A DNA stretch of 64,000 bases, from contig NZ_CP121113.1 in assembly GCF_029581395.1 (NCBI RefSeq), positions 372,001 to 436,000 on the forward strand. Reading direction: 5' to 3'. This document shows positions 9,812-19,636 of the stretch, in pieces. The stretch is from Roseinatronobacter sp. S2 (GTDB lineage Bacteria > Pseudomonadota > Alphaproteobacteria > Rhodobacterales > Rhodobacteraceae). The position numbers were made by a program, and so were the translations under genes. The notes beneath the pieces were generated by a model. That model was not told the origin of the DNA. It saw only the letters and a list, made by a program, of their open reading frames with translations, and did not search any database. Within the stretch, counting starts at the first letter, position 1; every line of letters starts with the position of its first letter.

Positions 9812-10961
9812 GCAGTTCACGCAGCAGGGCGTTTAATATGGGGCGTCCTGTTGCCGTTGCGGCAATGCGGTCGCCGCTTTTGGTCATGAACCCGTCAGCA
9901 ACAAGCGATTCAATGCGGTTTACGGGCAGGGGCTGCCCTGCAAGTGTTTGATATCGCTTAACATCAGCGCCTTCGGTCAAACGCAGTGACATCATCAGAT
10001 ATTCCAGCGCCTGTTCATCGCGGGGTATGGTCTGGTGCGGGCTTTCGCCGTGGCCTGCGGTGTTGACCTGATCCAGCCATGTTTGGGGTTGCAGGGGCGT
10101 TTGCGTGGCGATGCGGGCGTTGTGCATTGTCAGCCGCCCATGTGCGCCGGGACCGATGCCCGCATAATCACCATAGCGCCAGTAAATCAGGTTATGGCGT
10201 GATTGCGCGCCGTCGCGGGCATGGTTGGAAATTTCATAGGCGGGCATATTATGCGCATCGCAGATTTCTTGCGTTATCATATACATATCTGCTGAAATTT
10301 CATCATCGGGCAGGCCCTTAAGCCCACCTTGTGCATGGCGCGCGCCGAATGCCGTGCCGGATTCGATGGTCAGTTGATACAGCGACAGATGATCAACCGC
10401 CATGGACAGCGCCTGACTTAATTCTTCGCGCCATTGTGCCAATGTCTGGAATTGCCGCGCATAGATCAGGTCGAAACTGACACGATCAAAGGTCGCGCGC
10501 GCAATATCGAATGCAGCACGCCCTTCGGCCACGGAGTGCAGGCGGCCAAGGCGTTTTAGATCCGCATCATTCAGGGCCTGAATGCCCATGGAAATGCGGT
10601 TGACGCCCGCGCTGGCATAGGCGCGAAAGCGCCCCGCTTCGACCGATGACGGGTTTGCTTCCAGCGTCACTTCGAAATCATTGGCGGTTGTCCAGCGGGC
10701 GCGGATACGTTCCAGCAGGGCGGCGACGGTCTCGGGGTCCATCAGGCTGGGGGTGCCGCCGCCGAAAAAAACCGTGTTCAGCAAGCGGTCGCCGGTTGTC
10801 AGCGCGATGCGGTCAATTTCCGACAAGTAGGCCGTGGCCCATGCGCGCTGGTCTATATGCGCGGCAACATGGCTGTTGAAATCGCAATAGGGGCATTTCG
10901 ACTGGCAGAAGGGCCAATGAATATACAGGCCAAAGCCGCCATTCTGCCAGTCTTGCATCAT
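9801..10961 (-). CDS. hemW: HemW-type haem chaperone (radical SAM)
   Basis: Radical-SAM protein related to oxygen-independent coproporphyrinogen oxidase. HemW binds and delivers haem rather than acting as the oxidase. The N-terminal CQSKCPYCDF gives the CxxxCxxC cluster ligands with Phe after the third Cys, the HemW rather than HemN pattern (HemN has CxxxCxxCxC). GGGTPSLM follows, another family motif. The length of 386 residues is normal. Its ATG directly follows the ridA stop, so ridA and hemW are co-transcribed leftward. Confidence 0.9.
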   Translation of the reverse strand: MMQDWQNGGFGLYIHWPFCQSKCPYCDFNSHVAAHIDQRAWATAYLSEIDRIALTTGDRLLNTVFFGGGTPSLMDPETVAALLERIRARWTTANDFEVTLEANPSSVEAGRFRAYASAGVNRISMGIQALNDADLKRLGRLHSVAEGRAAFDIARATFDRVSFDLIYARQFQTLAQWREELSQALSMAVDHLSLYQLTIESGTAFGARHAQGGLKGLPDDEISADMYMITQEICDAHNMPAYEISNHARDGAQSRHNLIYWRYGDYAGIGPGAHGRLTMHNARIATQTPLQPQTWLDQVNTAGHGESPHQTIPRDEQALEYLMMSLRLTEGADVKRYQTLAGQPLPVNRIESLVADGFMTKSGDRIAATATGRPILNALLRELLIQ

Positions 10962-11345
10962 TCAGCCTTTCAGGGCGGTCACTTCGATCTCGATCAGCAT
11001 TTCGGGCTTGATCAGACCGGCGATAACCATTGTGGCAGCAGGGCGAATGTCGCCCATCGCCTCGCCCAGGGCGGGCAGCAAGGCGTCCAGCAGGGCGGCA
11101 TCGGTCAGGGTGTATTGCACGCGCACAATATCATCCATCGTAAAGCCCCCTTCAGACAGTGCCTTGGCGATGGTGGCAAAACAGTTGCGGGCCTGATCGG
11201 CGACGCTTTCGGGCATTGTCATGGTGGCATAATCATAGCCAGTCACACCGGATACGAAGCACCAATCCCCTTTGACCACAGCGCGGCTATAGCCCATGGT
11301 TTTTTCAAATGGCGATCCGGTCGAGATGCGTTTCACGTGAAACAT
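10962..11345 (-). CDS. RidA/YjgF family protein
   Basis: The RidA family removes reactive enamine/imine intermediates by hydrolysis; many members have other or unknown activities. This 127-residue protein has the family length and a [12 protein letters not shown] segment plus [25 protein letters not shown] at the C terminus, where RidA has RPARSxV..LP....VEIE. The arginine that binds the substrate carboxylate in true RidA appears replaced (RPAATMV), so deaminase activity is doubtful. The first codons (MFHVKR) are part of parS site 4, and its start overlaps the rdgB end by 13 bases. Confidence 0.85.
   Translation of the reverse strand: MFHVKRISTGSPFEKTMGYSRAVVKGDWCFVSGVTGYDYATMTMPESVADQARNCFATIAKALSEGGFTMDDIVRVQYTLTDAALLDALLPALGEAMGDIRPAATMVIAGLIKPEMLIEIEVTALKG
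11329..11344. other. parS: parS site 4, at the rdgB/ridA junction
   Basis: CGTTTCACGTGAAACA on the + strand, a 15/16 match to the consensus. It contains the rdgB stop codon and sits within the first codons of the RidA-family gene, so one 16-mer serves as stop signal, N-terminal coding sequence and ParB site. It is the parS furthest from the proposed origin in this window. Confidence 0.9.
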
Positions 11346-11941
11346 CCTTTCAGAAGGGCGGCGATGGCTACGCCGCGATGGGAAAGCGCGTTTTTTTCAT
11401 CTGGCGTCATTTCCGCGAAGGTGCGGGAGCAGCCATCAGGCTGGAACATGGGGTCGTATCCGTGGCCGGTCTGGCCGCGATAAGGCCAGACAAGCTGGCC
11501 GTTGACGAACCCTTCAAACACTTCGTCATGGCCGTCAGGCCATGCCAGAACCAATGTGCAGCAAAACCGCGCCCGCCATGGTTGGGGCGCGCCGCATTCC
11601 AAAAGTTTGGCATGGGTTTTTTCCATTGCCATAATGAAATCACGCCCGTTCGGGGTTTCCGCCCAATCGGCAGTGTAAACGCCGGGTGCGCCGTCCAGCG
11701 CCATGACTTCCAGTCCGGAATCGTCGGCCAGTGCGGGCAGGCCGGTGGCTTGCGCGGCAGCATGTGCCTTGATCCGCGCATTGCCGATAAAACTGGTTTC
11801 AGTCTCGGGCGGTTCGGGCAGCGCATGTTCTGCCGCCGATGTCACCGAAATACCCAATGGTCCCATGATCTGGCGGAACTCATCCAGTTTGCCCGCGTTA
11901 TGGGTGGCAACCAGCAGGGCGGTTTCGGAAAACGCCCTCAT
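11333..11941 (-). CDS. rdgB: RdgB/HAM1-type non-canonical purine NTP pyrophosphatase
   Basis: Hydrolyses dITP, XTP and ITP to monophosphates, keeping deaminated purines out of DNA and RNA. The 202-residue protein shows [10 protein letters not shown] near the N terminus (substrate phosphate binding), LADDSGLEV with the catalytic Asp, and [12 protein letters not shown] and SHRG near the C terminus, all diagnostic. It overlaps rph upstream by 4 bases and the RidA-family gene downstream by 13 bases. Confidence 0.96.
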   Translation of the reverse strand: MRAFSETALLVATHNAGKLDEFRQIMGPLGISVTSAAEHALPEPPETETSFIGNARIKAHAAAQATGLPALADDSGLEVMALDGAPGVYTADWAETPNGRDFIMAMEKTHAKLLECGAPQPWRARFCCTLVLAWPDGHDEVFEGFVNGQLVWPYRGQTGHGYDPMFQPDGCSRTFAEMTPDEKNALSHRGVAIAALLKGCFT

Positions 11942-12651
11942 ACGATCGCAGCTTTCTGCGCGGCGACCAGTTCGCTGACGCCTTTTTCGGCAAGATCCAT
12001 CAGTGTGTTCATTTCAGTGCGGGAAAAAGTTGCGCCCTCAGCGCTCATCTGCACTTCGACCAGCCTGCCGGACCCCAGCAGGATAAAGTTTCCGTCAACG
12101 CCTGCGGTGCTGTCTTCGGCATAATCCAGATCCAGCACGGGCTGGCCTGCATAGATTCCACAGCTGACAGCCGCCAGATGGTCGGTGATGGGATCTGACA
12201 CGACGTCGCCTGCCTTCAGCAGTTTGTTGACTGCCAGCCGCAAGGCAACCCAGCCACCGGTGATGGCTGCGCAGCGCGTGCCGCCATCGGCCTGAATAAC
12301 ATCGCAGTCAATGGTGATCTGGCGTTCACCAAGCGCGGAACGGTCCACGCAGGCGCGCAAGGAACGGCCAATAAGCCGTTGAATTTCAACAGTTCTACCT
12401 TGCTGCTTGCCAGATGCAGATTCGCGGCGCATCCGCGTATTGGTCGACCGTGGCAGCATGCCGTATTCTGCGGTGACCCAACCCAGACCAGTGTTGCGCA
12501 AAAAGGGCGGTGTGCGATCTTCCAGTGATGCGGTGCAAATCACCTTGGTGTCGCCGACCGTGATCAGGCATGACCCTTCGGCATGTTTGGTCACATTGGG
12601 TTCGATTGAAATTTCGCGTAAAGTGTCTAGTTCACGTCCAGAGGGGCGCAT
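11938..12651 (-). CDS. rph: Ribonuclease PH
   Basis: Phosphorolytic 3'-5' exoribonuclease that trims tRNA 3' ends. The start at 12651 (MRPSGREL) gives 237 residues, the usual length, and has AAAGGA eight bases upstream; an in-frame ATG at 12696 would add 15 unrelated residues. Visible family motifs are [14 protein letters not shown] ([13 protein letters not shown]), [16 protein letters not shown] and [18 protein letters not shown]. First gene of the leftward rph-rdgB-ridA-hemW group and divergent from hrcA across about 140 bases. Confidence 0.96.
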   Translation of the reverse strand: MRPSGRELDTLREISIEPNVTKHAEGSCLITVGDTKVICTASLEDRTPPFLRNTGLGWVTAEYGMLPRSTNTRMRRESASGKQQGRTVEIQRLIGRSLRACVDRSALGERQITIDCDVIQADGGTRCAAITGGWVALRLAVNKLLKAGDVVSDPITDHLAAVSCGIYAGQPVLDLDYAEDSTAGVDGNFILLGSGRLVEVQMSAEGATFSRTEMNTLMDLAEKGVSELVAAQKAAIV

Positions 12652-12788
12652 GCCAAATGTCCTTTGCTGTTTCGTGTCACGCATACAAGCACGCATAGGC
12701 CGTGTGCAAGCCTGATACCCCTTGAATTATGTGCTGTTTTCAAGTCGATTTATGATGTTCTTAACCAGCATCCGCCATAAGGTGGCCC

Positions 12789-13868
12789 ATGTCTGAAATA
12801 CGAAGCTCTGCTGAACTTCTGTCTGAAATGAATGCGCGCTCTCGCGAGGTGTTTCGCAGGGTGGTGGAATCCTATCTGGGAACGGGCGCGCCTGTCGGGT
12901 CGCGCAGCCTGACCCGCGACATGAATGAAAAAGTGTCCGCCGCAACGGTGCGCAATGTGATGCAGGATCTGGAATATCTGGGCCTGCTGGACAGTCCGCA
13001 TGTGTCGGCGGGGCGGGTGCCCACGAATCTGGGCCTGCGGTTGTTCGTGGATTCGCTTTTGGAAGTGGCACCCCTGGACAATGCCGACCGCGCCAAACTG
13101 GACAGCACCATGGGCAGCAATGAACGCGATGTGTCCAGTTTGCTGGATGCGGTGGGTGGTGCGCTTAGTGGTGTGACACATGGCGCATCATTGGTGTTAT
13201 CGCCCAAGCATGAAGCGGCGCTGCGCCATATCGAATTTGTCAGTCTTGCCCCCGAACGGGCCTTGGTCGTGCTGGTTTTTGTGGACGGGCATGTTGAAAA
13301 CCGCGTGTTCACCCCGCCGCGCGGGCTGACCCCATCGGCGCTGCGCGAGGCTGCGAATTACCTGAATTCCATGGTGGAAGGCGCAAGCGTTTCCCAGCTT
13401 CTGGGGCGGTTTCGCCGCGAAATCAGCCGCAACCGCCGTGAAATTGACGTGCTGGCCGCGACCCTTGTGGAACAGGGGCTTGCGATATGGGAAAATGAGG
13501 GTGAACCGCAGGAACGCCTGATTGTGCGCGGGCGCGCGAATCTGCTTGACGAAGGGGCTGGCACTGAAGATATCGACCGCATTCGGACCCTGTTCGATGA
13601 TCTGGAACGCAAGCGTGATATTGCGGAATTTCTGGAACTCACTGAACAGGGCGAAGGCGTGCGCATTTTTATCGGGGCAGAAAACAGACTTTTTTCGCTT
13701 ACGGGTTCAAGTCTGGTGGTTTCCCCTTATATGAACGCAGAACGCAAGATTATTGGCGCTGTCGGCGTGATCGGTCCTACGCGGCTGAATTACGGGCGGA
13801 TTGTGCCGATTGTGGATTATACTGCGCAGCTTGTTGGCCGGATCCTGTCCGACCGGCAGGCAGAGTGA
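12789..13868 (+). CDS. hrcA: Heat-inducible transcription repressor HrcA
   Basis: Represses groESL and related chaperone operons by binding CIRCE elements, using GroEL as its folding sensor. The 359-residue protein has the N-terminal winged helix (SREVFRRVVESYLGTGAPVG, SAATVRNVMQDLEYLGLL) followed by the HrcA signature PHVSAGRVPT and the GAF-like dimerisation region ending in GVIGPTRLNYGRIVPIV. No CIRCE inverted repeat was seen in front of hrcA or grpE, so autoregulation is not evident. grpE follows 14 bases later. Confidence 0.95.
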   Translation: MSEIRSSAELLSEMNARSREVFRRVVESYLGTGAPVGSRSLTRDMNEKVSAATVRNVMQDLEYLGLLDSPHVSAGRVPTNLGLRLFVDSLLEVAPLDNADRAKLDSTMGSNERDVSSLLDAVGGALSGVTHGASLVLSPKHEAALRHIEFVSLAPERALVVLVFVDGHVENRVFTPPRGLTPSALREAANYLNSMVEGASVSQLLGRFRREISRNRREIDVLAATLVEQGLAIWENEGEPQERLIVRGRANLLDEGAGTEDIDRIRTLFDDLERKRDIAEFLELTEQGEGVRIFIGAENRLFSLTGSSLVVSPYMNAERKIIGAVGVIGPTRLNYGRIVPIVDYTAQLVGRILSDRQAE

Positions 13869-13882
13869 AGGAAAGTAAAAAG

Positions 13883-14467
13883 ATGGCCGAGCCGAAACCG
13901 ACACTGCATCCGGAAACCGAAACGGAATTTTCACAGGATCAGACGCCCGAGCAACAGGCAGATACGCCTGAGGATGTGGACCCGTATCTGGCACTGGAAG
14001 CGGAACTTGAAACCCTGCGCACCCAGCGCGATGAAATGCGTGACCGCATGATGCGCGCCCTGGCCGAGGCTGAAAACAGCCGCAAGCGCGCTGAAAAAGA
14101 CCGCCGCGATGCGCAGCTTTATGGCGGGTCCAAGATCGCGCGGGATATTCTGCCGGTCTATGACAACCTGTCGCGCGCCCTGAATGCCGTGACCGAAGAC
14201 ACGCGCAGCGCCGCTGGTGGTCTGGTTGAAGGTGTGGAACTGACCCTGCGCGAACTGACGAATGTGATGCAGAAACACGGTGTTGAACGCATCAGCCCCG
14301 AAGTGGGCGATATGTTCGACCCGCATGCACATCAGGCCATGTTTGAAGCGCCGGTTCCGGATTTCAAGGCAGGGCAGATCATTCAGGTCATGGCGGATGG
14401 CTTCAAGCTGTATGAACAGCTGTTGCGGCCCGCGCATGTGGGCGTTTCATCGACGCCAGCAGGGTAA
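13883..14467 (+). CDS. grpE: Nucleotide exchange factor GrpE
   Basis: Exchange factor that releases ADP from DnaK. The ATG at 13883, with GAAGGAAAG upstream, gives 194 residues; the GTG at 13865 would overlap the hrcA stop and adds six residues. An acidic, low-complexity N terminus is followed by a long charged coiled-coil helix (LEAELETLRTQRDEMRDRMM and on), then the compact beta domain with the C-terminal motif around PEVGDMFDPHAHQAMF. It is convergent with mutS, with only 36 bases between the stops and no clear terminator. Confidence 0.95.
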   Translation: MAEPKPTLHPETETEFSQDQTPEQQADTPEDVDPYLALEAELETLRTQRDEMRDRMMRALAEAENSRKRAEKDRRDAQLYGGSKIARDILPVYDNLSRALNAVTEDTRSAAGGLVEGVELTLRELTNVMQKHGVERISPEVGDMFDPHAHQAMFEAPVPDFKAGQIIQVMADGFKLYEQLLRPAHVGVSSTPAG

Positions 14468-14503
14468 CGCACCGGTTACTGAGTATTTCTGGCAAGATGA
14501 AAT

Positions 14504-17134
14504 CTATGTCTGACTTAGGGATTTCAGTTCATACAACAAATCCAGCGCCTGTTTTGGTGACAGCTCGTCCGGGTTAATCTGGACGAGCTTTTCTGTGGCG
14601 GGGTTTGTTTTTGCGGGCTGCGATGCAGGGGCGCGCGCGGCCGAGAACAGCGGCAGGTCATCAATTACGGCCTTGGGGTTTTTGCCGCCTTCGCCTTGCT
14701 CCAGCGCGGACAGAACTTCGCGGGCGCGGATGATGACACTGTCGGGCAGCCCCGCCAGACGCGCGACTTGCACCCCGTAGCTGCGATCGGCGGCGCCACG
14801 TTTGACTTCGTGCAGGAAGATGACTTCGCCTTCCCATTCCTTGACAGTAACGGTGGCGTTTTCCACGCCGGGCAACCGGCCAGCAAGGGCGGTCATTTCG
14901 TGGTAATGGGTGGCAAACAGCGCGCGGGTGCGGTTCACGTCATGCAGATGTTCCAGTGTGGCCCATGCAATCGACAGCCCGTCATAGGTGGCCGTGCCGC
15001 GCCCGATTTCGTCCAGAATGACCAGCGCGCGATCATCGGCCTGATTAAGGATCGCGGCGGTTTCGACCATTTCAACCATGAAGGTTGACCGCCCGCGCGC
15101 CAGATCGTCGCTGGCCCCCACGCGGCTGAAAACCTGACTGACAAGGCCGATATGCGCATCGGTCGCGGGCACCCATGCGCCCATTTGCGCCAGAATGGCA
15201 ATCAGGGCGTTCTGGCGCAGAAAGGTGGATTTACCCGCCATGTTGGGACCCGTCAGCAGCCAGATTGCCGCACCGTCAGTGGCACCAAGTTCGCAATCAT
15301 TTGCAATGAACGTGCCGCCGCTGCGCGCCAGTGCAGATTCGACCACCGGATGGCGGCCGCCCGTCACGGTAAAGGCGCGCGATGTGTCCAGACGTGGCGC
15401 GCACCAGTTGCGCGCCAGCGCCAGATCGGCCAGCGCGGCCGCAAGGTCAATCTCGGCCAGCGCGCGGGCGGTTCGGGCCAGTTGGTCTGCGCTGGCCAGA
15501 ATGGCGTCGCGCAGCTGCGCAAACAGGCGCTTTTCAATTTCCAGCGCGCGGGAGCCGGCATTCAGGATGCGGGTTTCCATTTCCGACAGATCGACCGTGG
15601 TGAACCGCACCTGATTGGCGGTGGTCTGGCGGTGGATATAGCGCGCAGACAGCGGATCGGACAGCATGCGGTCCGCATGCGTGCTGGTGACTTCGATGAA
15701 ATAACCCAGCACATTGTTATGCTTTATTTTTAGCGACGTGATGCCGGTATCTTGCGCATATTCGGCCTGCATTTGCGCAATCACGCTGCGCCCTTCGTCG
15801 CGTAGCTTGCGGGCCTCGTCCAGGTCCGTGTCATGACCAGGTGCGATAAAGCCGCCGTCGCGCGCCAGAAGTGGCGGTTCGGCCACAAGGGCTGCGTCCA
15901 GCAAGTCCAGCAGCCGGTCGTGCCCTGTCAGCGCGCCTGCTGCATCTGACAGCAAGTCAGGGGCCGTGTGTTTGGCAAGAAGAGCGTCGATTTCGATGGC
16001 TTGTGTCAGGGTGTTGCGAATGGCGGCCATGTCGCGCGGTCCGGCGCGGTCAAGCGCCAGCCGCGACAGGGCGCGGTCCAGATCAGGCACTTCGGACAGC
16101 GAGGCGCGCAGATCATCGCGAAGGCGGGTGTGGGTGTGCAGGAAGGTCACGGCGGTCTGACGCTCAAGGATTGTGTCCAGCCGTGCCGAGGGCGATGACA
16201 GCCGCCGTTCCAGCAACCGCGCGCCAGCAGATGTTACTGTGCGGTCGATGACATGCAAAAGCGCGCCATCACGCCCGCCTGTCAGCGATTGTGTCAGTTC
16301 CAGATTGCGGCGGGTGGCGGCGTCAATCTGGACAAGATCACCGGCAGCGTCGTGGGCGGGCGGGTGCAGCAGCGGCAGTTTACCACGCTGGGTCAGGTCC
16401 AGATAATCGACCAGCCCCCCAAGGGCCGCACGTTCCGCGCGGCTGAACTGGCCAAAACCGTCAAGGGTTTGCACCTTGTAGAGATCACACAGGCGCTTTT
16501 CCGCAGCCTGACTGTCGAAACTGGCAGGGGCAAGCGGTGTCAGGGCCGCACCCATATCATCGGCAATTTCGCGCAGGGTTTCCGCCTGTGTGTCGCTGAC
16601 CAGTATTTCACGCGGGGCAAGCCGCGCGAGTTCGGGGCCAAGGCGCATGCGGGTGCAGGGCATGACGCGCACCTGCCCGGTGGATATGTCGGCCCATGCC
16701 AGCGCCCCCTCATCGCGCAATTCGATGAACGCGGCGAGAAAGTTGTGGCGCCGCGCATCAAGAAGCGAATCCTCGGTCAGGGTGCCGGGGGTGACAAGGC
16801 GCACGACATCGCGCTGCACCACCGATTTGTAGCCGCGTTTCCTGGCCTGTTCGGGGGTTTCCATCTGCTCGGCGATGGCCACGCGAAACCCTTTGCGGAT
16901 AAGTGTCAGCAGATACCCTTCGGCGGCATGATGGGGCACGCCGCACATGGCGATGTCCTTGCCCAGATGCTTGCCGCGTTTGGTCAGGGCAATATCAAGG
17001 GCGGCAGCGGCGGCGATGGCATCATCAAAGAACAATTCATAGAAATCGCCCATGCGGTAGAACAACAGCGCCTCTGGGTGCTGCTGTTTGACTTGCAGGT
17101 ATTGGGCCATCATGGGGGTGACGGTGTCGCTCAC
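14504..17134 (-). CDS. mutS: DNA mismatch repair protein MutS
   Basis: Recognises mismatches and small loops and signals through MutL. The start chosen is GTG at 17134, with AAGGAA nine bases upstream, giving MSDTVTPMMAQYLQVKQQHP and 876 residues like other MutS proteins. A longer frame from 17299 has a proline/arginine-rich extension without family support. The mismatch-reading FYELF (Phe-x-Glu) lies near residue 30. The ATPase carries GPNMAGKST (about residues 630-640), DEIGRGT and the ATHYHEM segment. A single gene between convergent grpE and divergent maeB. Confidence 0.95.
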   Translation of the reverse strand: MSDTVTPMMAQYLQVKQQHPEALLFYRMGDFYELFFDDAIAAAAALDIALTKRGKHLGKDIAMCGVPHHAAEGYLLTLIRKGFRVAIAEQMETPEQARKRGYKSVVQRDVVRLVTPGTLTEDSLLDARRHNFLAAFIELRDEGALAWADISTGQVRVMPCTRMRLGPELARLAPREILVSDTQAETLREIADDMGAALTPLAPASFDSQAAEKRLCDLYKVQTLDGFGQFSRAERAALGGLVDYLDLTQRGKLPLLHPPAHDAAGDLVQIDAATRRNLELTQSLTGGRDGALLHVIDRTVTSAGARLLERRLSSPSARLDTILERQTAVTFLHTHTRLRDDLRASLSEVPDLDRALSRLALDRAGPRDMAAIRNTLTQAIEIDALLAKHTAPDLLSDAAGALTGHDRLLDLLDAALVAEPPLLARDGGFIAPGHDTDLDEARKLRDEGRSVIAQMQAEYAQDTGITSLKIKHNNVLGYFIEVTSTHADRMLSDPLSARYIHRQTTANQVRFTTVDLSEMETRILNAGSRALEIEKRLFAQLRDAILASADQLARTARALAEIDLAAALADLALARNWCAPRLDTSRAFTVTGGRHPVVESALARSGGTFIANDCELGATDGAAIWLLTGPNMAGKSTFLRQNALIAILAQMGAWVPATDAHIGLVSQVFSRVGASDDLARGRSTFMVEMVETAAILNQADDRALVILDEIGRGTATYDGLSIAWATLEHLHDVNRTRALFATHYHEMTALAGRLPGVENATVTVKEWEGEVIFLHEVKRGAADRSYGVQVARLAGLPDSVIIRAREVLSALEQGEGGKNPKAVIDDLPLFSAARAPASQPAKTNPATEKLVQINPDELSPKQALDLLYELKSLSQT

Positions 17135-17362
17135 GGGGGGATGTTCCTTGTGGGGCTGTTTGCGGGAAGGTAACGAAAGGCGCGGGCGGGGGAAAGGGGG
17201 CGCGCGCGCCCCCTCTTGCGCGCGGGGCGCGCGCAATTCACCCCCTGCGGATATTTGAGCCAGACTGAAACAGGGCATTGAAAGCGCGCGCAGCGCCATT
17301 CCCTTTGTTTACCACAGCCGTTCAACTGGTTATGAGGGTCGCATTCAGGAGGAGCCGCACCC

Positions 17363-19621
17363 ATGTCCCGCAAATCGAAGTTCACTGCCGAAGAGGCCTT
17401 GGCCTATCATCACGCGCCCACGCCCGGCAAATATGAAATCACCGCGTCAAAGCCGATGGCCACGCAAGCGGATCTGTCGCTGGCCTATAGCCCCGGTGTG
17501 GCGATTCCTGTTCAGGCCATCGCGGATGATCCGCAGGCGGCGTATGATTACACCACCAAGGGCAATATGGTGGCCGTGGTGTCGAACGGCACGGCCATTC
17601 TGGGGATGGGGAACCTTGGTGCGCTGGCGTCCAAGCCCGTGATGGAAGGCAAGGCAGTGCTGTTCAAGCGCTTCGCGGATGTGAACGCGATTGATATCTT
17701 GCTGGATACAGAAGACCCCGACGAGATTATCAATGCGGTCAGACTGATGGGCCCGACCTTTGGCGGGATTAATCTGGAAGATATCAAGGCGCCGGAATGC
17801 TTTATCATTGAAAGCCGGTTGAAGGAGATCATGGATATTCCGGTATTCCATGATGACCAGCATGGCACTGCCGTGATTTGTGCCGCTGGTCTGATCAATG
17901 CGCTGGAATTGTCGGGCAAGAAGATTGAGGACTGCAAGATTGTTCTGAACGGGGCGGGCGCTGCGGGGATTGCCTGTCTGGAGTTGATCAAATCCATGGG
18001 CGCGCTGCACGATAATTGCATAATGTGCGACACCAAGGGTGTGATCTGGCAGGGCCGGACCGAGGGGATGAACCAGTGGAAATCCGCGCATGCCGCGCGC
18101 ACCGATGCGCGCACGCTGGAAGATGCGATGGTGGGCGCGGATGTGTTTCTGGGCGTGTCGGCCAAGGGCGCGGTGACGCCCGCGATGGTTGCGGCCATGG
18201 CGGACAATCCGGTCATTTTTGCGATGGCAAACCCCGACCCCGAAATCACACCGGAAGAAGCGCAGTCCGTGCGTGCCGATGCGATTGTTGCAACGGGGCG
18301 CAGTGACTACCCCAATCAGGTGAACAATGTGCTGGGGTTCCCGTATCTGTTTCGGGGCGCGCTGGACATCAATGCGCGCGCCATCAATGACGAGATGAAG
18401 ATCGCCTGCGCGCGCGCGCTTGCTGAACTGGCGCGCGAGGATGTGCCTGATGAGGTTGCCATGGCTTACGGGCGCAAGCTGAGTTTCGGGCGGGATTATA
18501 TTATTCCCACACCGTTTGACCCGCGATTGATCTATACAATTCCCCCCGCGGTGGCCAAGGCCGGGATGAAAACCGGCGTGGCGCGGCGGCCCATTGTGGA
18601 TATGGACGCCTATGTGCAGTCGCTGAAGGCGCGGATGGACCCGACCGCCAGCATCTTGCAATCCATCCATGCGCGGGCAAAGCAGGCACAATCGCGCATG
18701 ATTTTTGCCGAAGGTGATGATGAGCGGGTTTTGCGGGCTGCCGTGGCCTATCAGCGTGGCGGCTATGGGCAGGCGCTGGTTGTGGGGCGTGATGATGATG
18801 TCCGCGCCAAGCTGGAGGCCGAGGGCCTGGGTGATGCGGTGCGCGAACTGACGGTGGTGAATGCCGGAAACACACGCCATCTGGAAACGTATAAGGACTA
18901 TCTGTATGCGCGCCTGCAACGTCAGGGGCATGACCAGAAGGATGTTCACCGACTGGCCGCGCGCAACCGTCATGTATTTGCGGCGCTGATGCTGGCCCAT
19001 GGGCATGGCGATGCGCTGGTCACGGGTGCCACGCGCAAATCCGCCCATGTTCTGGGGCTGATCAACCATGTTTTCGACGCGCGCGCACAAGATGGCGCGG
19101 TGGGCGTGACAGCGCTGTTGCACAAGGGCCGGATTGTGTTGATTGCCGACACATTGGTGCATGAATGGCCGTCCGAGACGGACCTTGCCGATATCGCCAC
19201 GCGCGCGGCATCTGTGGCGCGGCATCTGGGGCTGGAGCCGCGCGTGGCCTTTGTCAGCTTCTCGACATTCGGCTATCCGGTGTCAGAACGTGCCGAGAAG
19301 ATGCACCTTGCGCCGCGCATTCTGGACGCGCGCGGCGTGGATTTCGAATATGAAGGCGAAATGACTGTGGATGTGGCGCTGAACCCCAAGGCTGCCGCGC
19401 ATTACCCGTTTTCGCGCCTGACGGGTCCGGCAAATATTCTGGTGGTTCCTGCGCGGCATTCTGCGTCGATCAGTGTGAAGCTGATGCAGGAAATGGCGGG
19501 GGCGACAGTGATTGGCCCAATTCTTGCAGGCGCGCCAAAACCCATCCAGATATGTTCAACAGGGTCCACAGTCAGTGACATTGTGAACATGGCCGTGATG
19601 GCCAGTTGCGAGATTGTCTGA
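17363..19621 (+). CDS. maeB: NADP-dependent malic enzyme with C-terminal phosphotransacetylase-like domain
   Basis: Oxidative decarboxylation of malate to pyruvate with NADP reduction. At 752 residues it is the two-domain MaeB form. The N-terminal malic domain has SLAYSPGVAIP and HDDQHGTAV, and the Rossmann loop NGAGAAGIA lies near residue 195. From about residue 430 onward (IFAEGDDERVLRA) it resembles phosphate acetyltransferase, a domain that in this family is regulatory rather than catalytic. The upstream gap of about 230 bases to mutS holds the likely promoter. The next gene is a sugar kinase four codons downstream. Confidence 0.95.
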   Translation: MSRKSKFTAEEALAYHHAPTPGKYEITASKPMATQADLSLAYSPGVAIPVQAIADDPQAAYDYTTKGNMVAVVSNGTAILGMGNLGALASKPVMEGKAVLFKRFADVNAIDILLDTEDPDEIINAVRLMGPTFGGINLEDIKAPECFIIESRLKEIMDIPVFHDDQHGTAVICAAGLINALELSGKKIEDCKIVLNGAGAAGIACLELIKSMGALHDNCIMCDTKGVIWQGRTEGMNQWKSAHAARTDARTLEDAMVGADVFLGVSAKGAVTPAMVAAMADNPVIFAMANPDPEITPEEAQSVRADAIVATGRSDYPNQVNNVLGFPYLFRGALDINARAINDEMKIACARALAELAREDVPDEVAMAYGRKLSFGRDYIIPTPFDPRLIYTIPPAVAKAGMKTGVARRPIVDMDAYVQSLKARMDPTASILQSIHARAKQAQSRMIFAEGDDERVLRAAVAYQRGGYGQALVVGRDDDVRAKLEAEGLGDAVRELTVVNAGNTRHLETYKDYLYARLQRQGHDQKDVHRLAARNRHVFAALMLAHGHGDALVTGATRKSAHVLGLINHVFDARAQDGAVGVTALLHKGRIVLIADTLVHEWPSETDLADIATRAASVARHLGLEPRVAFVSFSTFGYPVSERAEKMHLAPRILDARGVDFEYEGEMTVDVALNPKAAAHYPFSRLTGPANILVVPARHSASISVKLMQEMAGATVIGPILAGAPKPIQICSTGSTVSDIVNMAVMASCEIV

Positions 19622-19636
19622 ATAATGGAGCAGGGT

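Noticed and set aside
12652..12788. CIRCE operator in front of hrcA
   Set aside because: No TTAGCACTC-N9-GAGTGCTAA-like inverted repeat could be found in the rph-hrcA gap; only generic promoter-like AT content.
17447..19225. 592-residue open frame on the - strand
   Set aside because: Antisense to maeB; composition is typical of a complementary-strand shadow and there is no ribosome site.
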